A stretch of DNA of 10,606 bases from a bacterium (GTDB lineage: Bacteria; Thermosulfidibacterota; Thermosulfidibacteria; Thermosulfidibacterales; JALWSI01), in contig JALWSI010000236.1 in assembly GCA_027080315.1 (NCBI GenBank), forward strand, positions 1-10,606, in the 5' to 3' direction. Below the pieces are notes generated by a model. That model saw nothing but the letters and a program-made list of their open reading frames with translations, searched no databases and was not told the DNA's origin. A program made the translations under genes and the position numbers. Below, piece by piece: positions 6,028 to 10,606 of this stretch. Within the stretch, counting starts at the first letter, position 1. Each line of letters starts with the position of its first letter.

Positions 6028-6885
6028 ATGGAAACCCTGCTAATAAACATACTTAACGGGCTCTGCTACGGCATGCTCCTCTTCATCATATCTCTGGGGC
6101 TCACCATAATCTTCGGGGTGATGGGGGTTCTCAACTTCGCCCACGGATCATTCTACATGTTAGGAGCCTATCTTGGCCTCTGGTTAGCATTACATCTGCA
6201 CAGCTTCTGGCTGGCTCTTTTGGTCGCCCCTCTCCTGGTTGGTGCCTTAGGTGCCATATCAGAGATTGCTCTATTGCGTCCCCTCTACAATAGAGACGTC
6301 TCTTTCCAGCTCCTCCTCACCTTCGGGGTGCTCCTAATTCTGGACGATGCCGTCAAGCTAATATGGGGAGCCGGTTATCACAGCATAGATGCTCCAAAGG
6401 GATTGTCGGGAACTGTTCACCTTTTGGGAAGCACCTATCCTGTTTACAGGCTCTTCATAGCCATTATTGGTCCAGTGATCGCCGTTGTTTTATGGTTCTT
6501 CTTCCACAAAACCGCATGGGGAAAGATGATAAGGGCCGCAGCCATGGACAGGGAGATGGCCTCTGCTATTGGAATAAACGTTCCCCTCCTCTTCACCGCC
6601 GTCTTCTTCTTTGGAACCCTTTTGGCAGGAATGGCAGGGGTTTTGGCAGCCCCTTTAAGGGCAGTTGGACCAGCAATGGGAGACAACATCATAATCGCCG
6701 CCTTCATTGTGGTGGTAGTTGGAGGACTTGGAAGCTTTGTTGGAGCCTTTGCAGGGGCCATAGTCTTGGGATTGGTGGAAGCCCTGGGGGTTCAGTTTGT
6801 GCCTCATCTGCAGATGGCTCTTCCATACATGCTTCTGGCGCTGGTTCTCTTGGTTAGACCCAGAGGCCTCTTTGGGAGTGAATAG
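6028..6885 (+). CDS. livH: Branched-chain amino-acid-type ABC transporter, permease LivH
   Basis: First inner-membrane permease of the Liv-type importer, 285 residues, the usual length. Seen: about eight hydrophobic segments; the LivH signature GVMGVLNFAHGSFYMLGAY (30-48); the cytoplasmic coupling loop GKMIRAAAMDREMASAIGI (165-183) that docks on the ATPases; the conserved VVVVGGLGSFVGAFAGA (228-244); and the C-terminal RPRGLFG. The ATG has an AGGAA-type site 3-4 nt upstream, much weaker than that of livK, in line with lower expression. It ends directly against livM with no intervening bases. Confidence 0.94.
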   Translation: METLLINILNGLCYGMLLFIISLGLTIIFGVMGVLNFAHGSFYMLGAYLGLWLALHLHSFWLALLVAPLLVGALGAISEIALLRPLYNRDVSFQLLLTFGVLLILDDAVKLIWGAGYHSIDAPKGLSGTVHLLGSTYPVYRLFIAIIGPVIAVVLWFFFHKTAWGKMIRAAAMDREMASAIGINVPLLFTAVFFFGTLLAGMAGVLAAPLRAVGPAMGDNIIIAAFIVVVVGGLGSFVGAFAGAIVLGLVEALGVQFVPHLQMALPYMLLALVLLVRPRGLFGSE

Positions 6886-7854
6886 ATGAAAGGCATGGCA
6901 AAAATTGGAGTCCTGGTGCTGACCATAGCCTTTTTATTCCTCTTTCCCCAGTTCGCAGGGGCCTTCCCTGTGCTATTTCTCACGGAGATCATCATTTTCT
7001 CTTTGTTTGCCATGAGCTTCAATCTGCTCTTTGGCTACACCGGACTTCTCTCCTTTGGCCACGCCGCCTTTTTCGGATTGGGAGGCTACGCAATGGCGTT
7101 GCTTGCCCAACACTACCACATCTCCATGATTCCCTCGCTTTTCATATCCATGGTGGTGGCAGGAGCAAGTGCAGCCATAATAGGGTTCTTCTGCATAAGA
7201 AGAGACGAGATCTACTTTGCCATGCTCACCTTGGGCTTCGGCATGATGGTCTTCACCTTGGTTCACCAATGGCGCAGCCTAACAGGAGGCAGCGATGGGA
7301 TAACCGGCTTTGAGGTGCCTGTTCTGGACCTTATGGTTAAGAAGTTTCAGCTCTTCTCACCATGGTCCTTTTACTACTTCGCCTTGGTGGTGTGCCTCAT
7401 ATTCACCCTGTTCTTATGGATGGTTATTCACTCTCCCTTCGGCCTTATTCTACGTTCAATGAGGGAGAACGCTGAAAGGGTCTCTTTCATCGGCATAGAC
7501 ATCAAGTTCTACCGATGGATAGCCTTCATTATTGCAGGCTTGGTGGCAGGTGTAGCCGGAGGGCTCTTTGCCATGTACGACCGCATGGCATCTCCCAGCA
7601 TGGTTCACTGGACCATGTCTGCAAAACCCGTGCTCATGACCATACTTGGAGGCTCAAGGGTCTTCTTCGGTCCCGTCTTGGGAGCGTTGATCTTCTACCT
7701 CTTAGAACACACCATAACCCAGTACACCCAGTCGTGGATGATATTCCTCGGGGCCATATTGATCCCCATAGTAATCTTCTTCCCAGAGGGGGTGCTGGGG
7801 ACCCTGATCTCATGGGGCAAAAGATTTATGAAAGGAGCAGGCCATGGAGGATAA
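6886..7854 (+). CDS. livM: Branched-chain amino-acid-type ABC transporter, permease LivM
   Basis: Second permease subunit, 322 residues, forming the membrane channel with LivH. Seen: a signature NLLFGYTGLLSFGHAAFFG (46-64), the LTGGSDGI motif (132-139) that distinguishes LivM from LivH, the coupling loop GLILRSMRENAERVSFIGI (186-204), ILGGSRVFFGPVLGA (253-267) and the C-terminal FPEGVLG (299-305). Multiple hydrophobic helices span the rest. The start codon follows the livH TAG immediately, so ribosomes may reinitiate. An in-frame ATG three codons later is an alternative start. The 3' end overlaps livG by 11 nt. Confidence 0.94.
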   Translation: MKGMAKIGVLVLTIAFLFLFPQFAGAFPVLFLTEIIIFSLFAMSFNLLFGYTGLLSFGHAAFFGLGGYAMALLAQHYHISMIPSLFISMVVAGASAAIIGFFCIRRDEIYFAMLTLGFGMMVFTLVHQWRSLTGGSDGITGFEVPVLDLMVKKFQLFSPWSFYYFALVVCLIFTLFLWMVIHSPFGLILRSMRENAERVSFIGIDIKFYRWIAFIIAGLVAGVAGGLFAMYDRMASPSMVHWTMSAKPVLMTILGGSRVFFGPVLGALIFYLLEHTITQYTQSWMIFLGAILIPIVIFFPEGVLGTLISWGKRFMKGAGHGG

Positions 7855-8608
7855 GGTTATTCTATCCATTGAGAACCTCTCCAAGGCCTTTGGAAAGTTC
7901 TACGCCATAAAAAAGGTCTCCCTCCAGGTGTCCAAAGGGGAAATCACAGCCCTAATCGGCCCCAACGGGGCAGGGAAAACCACCTTCTACAATGTGGTGA
8001 CTGGCAAATACAAACCAACCTCTGGCCGCATACTCTTCATGGGAAGAGAGATAACCAACCTGCCTGCACACAAGATAGCCCGTTTGGGGCTTGGACGATC
8101 CTTTCAGATCACCAACATCTTTCTGGAGAACACTGTGGAAGAGAACATCTTAGCCGCATTGGTGTCTTACCACCGCAAGGGCCTAAGCCTATTCAAGGGA
8201 ATGAACCGCTACAAAGACCTCCTTGAAGAGGCCCATAGCATATTGGAGATGCTGGGGCTTAAAGACAAGGCGCAAGAGACCGCCAAAAACTTAGCCTACG
8301 GTGACAAACGCTTAGTTGAGATAGGCATAGCCATGGCGGTGCATCCCAAAATGATCATGCTGGACGAGCCTACAGCGGGCATGACCCCTGAAGAGACAGA
8401 GCGCATGGTCTCAATGATACAAACCCTCTTCCAAGAAACCGGCATAACCTTCTTTTTAACAGAGCACGACATGAAGGTGGTCTTCTCAATAGCCCACAGG
8501 ATCTTTGTGCTGCATCAGGGCAGCCTATTGGCCCAAGGAACCCCTGAAGAGATACGCAACAACCCCAAGGTGAAAGAGGCATATCTTGGAGGGAGTTTAG
8601 ATGCTTGA
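7844..8608 (+). CDS. livG: Branched-chain amino-acid-type ABC transporter, ATPase LivG
   Basis: Cytoplasmic ATP-binding subunit of 254 residues. Seen: Walker A GPNGAGKTT (39-47), Q-loop Gln88 in GRSFQITNIF, LivG-type signature LAYGD (150-154), Walker B with MIMLDEP (170-176), TAGM D-loop region, switch His208 in TEHDM, and the LivG-specific C-terminus PEEIRNNPKVKEAYLG. The start ATG lies within the end of livM, with AAAGGAG 6 nt upstream. It overlaps livF by 8 nt. All catalytic residues are present. It works as a heterodimer with LivF. Confidence 0.95.
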   Translation: MEDKVILSIENLSKAFGKFYAIKKVSLQVSKGEITALIGPNGAGKTTFYNVVTGKYKPTSGRILFMGREITNLPAHKIARLGLGRSFQITNIFLENTVEENILAALVSYHRKGLSLFKGMNRYKDLLEEAHSILEMLGLKDKAQETAKNLAYGDKRLVEIGIAMAVHPKMIMLDEPTAGMTPEETERMVSMIQTLFQETGITFFLTEHDMKVVFSIAHRIFVLHQGSLLAQGTPEEIRNNPKVKEAYLGGSLDA

Positions 8609-9296
8609 GGTGAGAGAGATACACACCTACTACGGCGACAGCCACGTGCTCCAGGGGGTGAGCTTTGAGGTCAATAAAGGCGAAGTGGTCTGTCTGTTGG
8701 GAAGAAACGGAGCCGGCAAGACCACCACCATGAGAAGCGTTATGGGGGTAGTTCCTCCCCGAGAGGGAAAGATCACCTTTTTAGGAGAAGAAACCACAGG
8801 GCTCCCTCCATATCGCATGGTGAAGAAGGGAATGGCCTATGTTCCAGAGGATCGCCGGGTCTTTCCCGATCTAACCGTGGAAGAGAACTTAGAGGTTGCC
8901 TACATAGCAGCACGACGAGAGGGACGGTGGAATGTGGAGGTGATCCTTGAGCTGTTCCCTATGCTCAACAGACTACGCAACCGCAAAGCAGGACACCTAA
9001 GCGGAGGAGAGCAACAGCTCATGGTGATTGCCAGAGCACTCATGGCCAATCCAGCCATGCTGATTCTTGACGAGCCCTGTGAGGGGCTGGCCCCCATCAT
9101 AGTGGAAGAGTTAGAGGGGGTGATTATGGAGATCCGCCAGGAGGTGACCATTCTCTTGGCAGAACAGAATGCCCCCTTTGCTCTAAGGGTATCTCACCGG
9201 GGGTACGTGATAGAGAAGGGAAGGATAAAGTTTCATGGCACCACCAAGGAACTCATGGAGAACCAGGAGATCCAGAGTAGGTATCTGGCATTGTAA
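8601..9296 (+). CDS. livF: Branched-chain amino-acid-type ABC transporter, ATPase LivF
   Basis: Second ATP-binding subunit, 231 residues, typical length. Seen: Walker A GRNGAGKTT (34-42), LivF motif YVPEDRRVFPDLTVEENL (80-97), signature LSGGEQQ (133-139), and Walker B with MLILDEP (153-159). EGLAP follows it, and AEQN carries Gln189 at the switch-His position, as is normal for LivF. The ATG overlaps the end of livG; GGAGGGAG lies 5 nt upstream. This is the last gene of the liv operon. The 135 bases after it hold no strong terminator hairpin, so read-through into the TRAP genes is possible. Confidence 0.95.
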   Translation: MLEVREIHTYYGDSHVLQGVSFEVNKGEVVCLLGRNGAGKTTTMRSVMGVVPPREGKITFLGEETTGLPPYRMVKKGMAYVPEDRRVFPDLTVEENLEVAYIAARREGRWNVEVILELFPMLNRLRNRKAGHLSGGEQQLMVIARALMANPAMLILDEPCEGLAPIIVEELEGVIMEIRQEVTILLAEQNAPFALRVSHRGYVIEKGRIKFHGTTKELMENQEIQSRYLAL

Positions 9297-9373
9297 TCTT
9301 CTCCCCTCTTCCAAAATGGAGAAAACCCAAAGGTCACTGAAATCTCTTCAAACAGCAACGAGAAGGAATTCGC

Positions 9374-9402
9374 TTGACATGAGATAAAGCCTCACCTACC
9401 AA
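9374..9402 (+). promoter_or_regulatory. Candidate promoter for the TRAP operon
   Basis: A perfect -35 TTGACA (9374-9379) is followed after 17 bp by TACCAA (9397-9402), a poor -10. The eight bases GCTTGACA are identical to those at the liv promoter (4611-4618). The weak -10 suggests that an activator may be needed or that the true -10 differs. Transcription would start about 25 nt before dctP. Confidence 0.4.
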
Positions 9403-9431
9403 AGGTCTAAATCCCAAAAGGAGGTAGCAAT

Positions 9432-10397
9432 ATGAGAAGGATCCTGTTAGTCGCTGTGGTGTGCTTCTTTGCAACCGCCATCGCTGCCCAGGCAAAAGTT
9501 TATCGTTTAGGGCACGTGGTGAACGAAAAGGACGGCTTCCACGTAGCCGCCGTGAAGTTCAAGGAGCTTGTGGAGAAACGCTCCAACGGTCGCATAAAGA
9601 TCCAGATCTATCCAAATGCCCAGTTGGGAGACGAAAGAACCCTTCTGGAAGGCCTGCAGATGGGCTCTGTGGACTTTGCCGTGATCACCAGCGGCCCAAT
9701 CTCCAACTTTGCCCCCAAGTTCGCTGTGGTGGACATGCCGTTTCTCTTCAAAGACGCAAAAACCGCATACAGGGTACTGGACGGACCCATAGGCAAGGAC
9801 CTGTTGAAAGAGCTGGAAAAGGCAAACCTGAAAGGACTGGCCTTCGCTGAAAGGGGCTTTCGTAACCTGACCAACAACAAAAGGCCCATACACAAGCCCT
9901 TTGACGTAAAAGGGCTCAAGATCAGGGTGATGCAGAACCCCGTTTATGTAGACACCTTCAGAGCCCTGGGAGCCAATGCAGTACCAATGGCATGGGGAGA
10001 CTGTTTAACGGCTTTGCAGCAGGGCACCATTGACGGGCAAGAGAACCCTGTTAACGTCATCTATGCCTTCAAGATCTACGAAACCCAGAAGTACTTGGCC
10101 ATGACCCGTCACACCTATGCCCCTGCGGTAATAATGATGGGACTCAATCTGTGGAAACAGTTCTCTCCCTCAGACCAGAAACTGCTACTCAAGTGCGCCC
10201 AGGAGGCCGCTGAGTACGAGAGGGCTTGGGACAATGGGCAAGAGGCAAAACAACTGGACTTCATCAAGGCCCATGGCATGACCGTTACCTATCCAGACCT
10301 GAAGGCCTTCAGAACCGCGGTAAAACCCGTTTACGACAAGTACCGCCCGAAGTTTGGAGACTATCTGGACCGTATTCTTAAAGCGGTAAACCAATAA
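9432..10397 (+). CDS. dctP: TRAP transporter, periplasmic binding protein DctP
   Basis: Periplasmic solute-binding protein of a tripartite ATP-independent transporter, 321 residues, usual length. It captures a carboxylate-type substrate and hands it to the DctQM membrane complex, which is driven by an ion gradient. Seen: a Sec signal peptide (1-21, ending AQA), YRLGHVVNEKDGFHVAAVKF, IYPNAQLGDERTLLEGLQ (60-77), and MPFLF. GLKIRVMQNP contains Arg165, the residue that in this family binds the substrate carboxylate. PMAWGDCLTALQQGTIDGQE (185-204) is the DctP signature. A strong AGGAGGT site (9419-9425) lies 6 nt before the ATG. Substrate could be C4-dicarboxylates, lactate, 2-oxo acids or similar; the sequence alone does not tell. 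It is followed by a hairpin and dctQ. Confidence 0.93.
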   Translation: MRRILLVAVVCFFATAIAAQAKVYRLGHVVNEKDGFHVAAVKFKELVEKRSNGRIKIQIYPNAQLGDERTLLEGLQMGSVDFAVITSGPISNFAPKFAVVDMPFLFKDAKTAYRVLDGPIGKDLLKELEKANLKGLAFAERGFRNLTNNKRPIHKPFDVKGLKIRVMQNPVYVDTFRALGANAVPMAWGDCLTALQQGTIDGQENPVNVIYAFKIYETQKYLAMTRHTYAPAVIMMGLNLWKQFSPSDQKLLLKCAQEAAEYERAWDNGQEAKQLDFIKAHGMTVTYPDLKAFRTAVKPVYDKYRPKFGDYLDRILKAVNQ

Positions 10398-10404
10398 ACA
10401 AGAG

Positions 10405-10424
10405 GGGGAGGTTAACACCTCCCC
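10405..10424 (+). promoter_or_regulatory. Intra-operon stem-loop between dctP and dctQ
   Basis: GGGGAGGT (10405-10412) and ACCTCCCC (10417-10424) form a perfect 8-bp stem with a TAAC loop, starting 7 nt after the dctP stop. No T-tract follows. Its stem shares the GGGGAGG/CCTCCCC core with the livK-livH hairpin. Likely an mRNA-stabilising or partial attenuating element that raises DctP over the membrane subunits (inference). Confidence 0.55.
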
Positions 10425-10446
10425 TCACAACTCACTCTAAGGAATC

Positions 10447-10606
10447 ATGTTCCAGACCGTGCACCACAAAATATTACGTGGATTTCTCTCATTCTCAGAA
10501 GGAGTTGATAAAGTAGCAACTTTCTTAGCCGTTATGGCCCTTCTGGCCATGACCGCTGTCATCACCCTCCAGATAGTCTGCCGTTTCTTATTCACCGCTC
10601 TATCAT
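10447..10606 (+). CDS. dctQ: TRAP transporter small permease DctQ, N-terminal part, cut by window edge
   Basis: Start of the small four-helix membrane subunit of the TRAP transporter; 53 codons are visible. Seen: an amphipathic N-terminal segment (LRGFLSFSEGVDKVATFLAV), then a first transmembrane helix continuing into ITLQIVCRFLFTALS. The last part is the typical DctQ pattern in which Q-V/I-x-x-R-(Y/F)-x-F precedes the WxEE motif. The start ATG has AAGGA 3 nt upstream, much weaker than the dctP site. A large permease gene (dctM) is expected beyond the right edge. Confidence 0.85.
   Translation, partial: MFQTVHHKILRGFLSFSEGVDKVATFLAVMALLAMTAVITLQIVCRFLFTALS

Noticed and set aside
8291-8305. 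LivG signature LAYGD instead of LSGGQ, first seen as a defective ABC motif
   Set aside because: As far as I recall, E. coli LivG has the same LAYGD form, so it is normal for the family.
9165-9170. Gln in place of the switch His in LivF (AEQN)
   Set aside because: LivF proteins normally carry EQN at this position.
9299-9323. Possible terminator after livF (TTCTCC / GGAGAA)
   Set aside because: Only 6 bp with a 13-nt loop, AT-containing and without a T-tract; too weak to call.
1-10606. CRISPR array, tRNA, insertion sequence or phage genes
   Set aside because: No direct-repeat array, cloverleaf-like sequence, transposase or terminal inverted repeats were seen on reading both strands.

Overview
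The window is a densely packed stretch of a Gram-negative bacterial chromosome. It contains a secretin lipoprotein, several exported proteins, a periplasmic amino-acid-type binding protein and a TRAP transporter. Frequent ATA (Ile) and AGA/AGG (Arg) codons, moderate GC and two anaerobe-style organic-nutrient uptake systems side by side would fit an anaerobic, perhaps thermophilic, Desulfobacterota- or Synergistota-like organism. That assignment is inference only, because no rRNA or phylogenetic marker is present.

Left part (1-2984, minus strand): a pilus or secretion-type operon of four genes with overlapping ends. In transcription order these are a PilM-PilN/GspL/MshI-type inner-membrane protein, a PilO/GspM/MshJ-type protein, a periplasmic PilP/GspB/MshK-type protein, and the start of a secretin (PilQ/GspD/MshL type) that runs off the left edge. 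The order and the fused first gene resemble mshI-J-K-L of MSHA-type IV pili. Together they would form the alignment subcomplex linking the inner membrane motor to the outer membrane secretin pore.

Middle (2985-4534): a 40-bp divergent intergenic region centred on a perfect 10-bp palindrome, then a two-gene ABC-2 exporter (ATPase plus six-helix permease, 8-nt overlap) on the plus strand.

Right part (4535-10606, plus strand): a complete branched-chain amino-acid-type ABC uptake operon, livK-H-M-G-F, behind a strong sigma70-like promoter. It is followed by a TRAP dicarboxylate-type operon starting with dctP and the beginning of dctQ, cut by the right edge. In both operons the binding-protein gene has a TTGACA -35 element and a strong Shine-Dalgarno site, and is followed by a GC-rich hairpin with the same GGGGAGG/CCTCCCC core before the membrane genes. 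This suggests the binding proteins are made in excess over their permeases.

I saw no RNA genes, CRISPR arrays, insertion sequences or phage genes. No intergenic stretch exceeds about 185 bases. I did not find a clearly new biological system. The most interesting items are the paired post-binding-protein hairpins, the symmetric divergent promoter region, and the diverged MSHA-like alignment complex.
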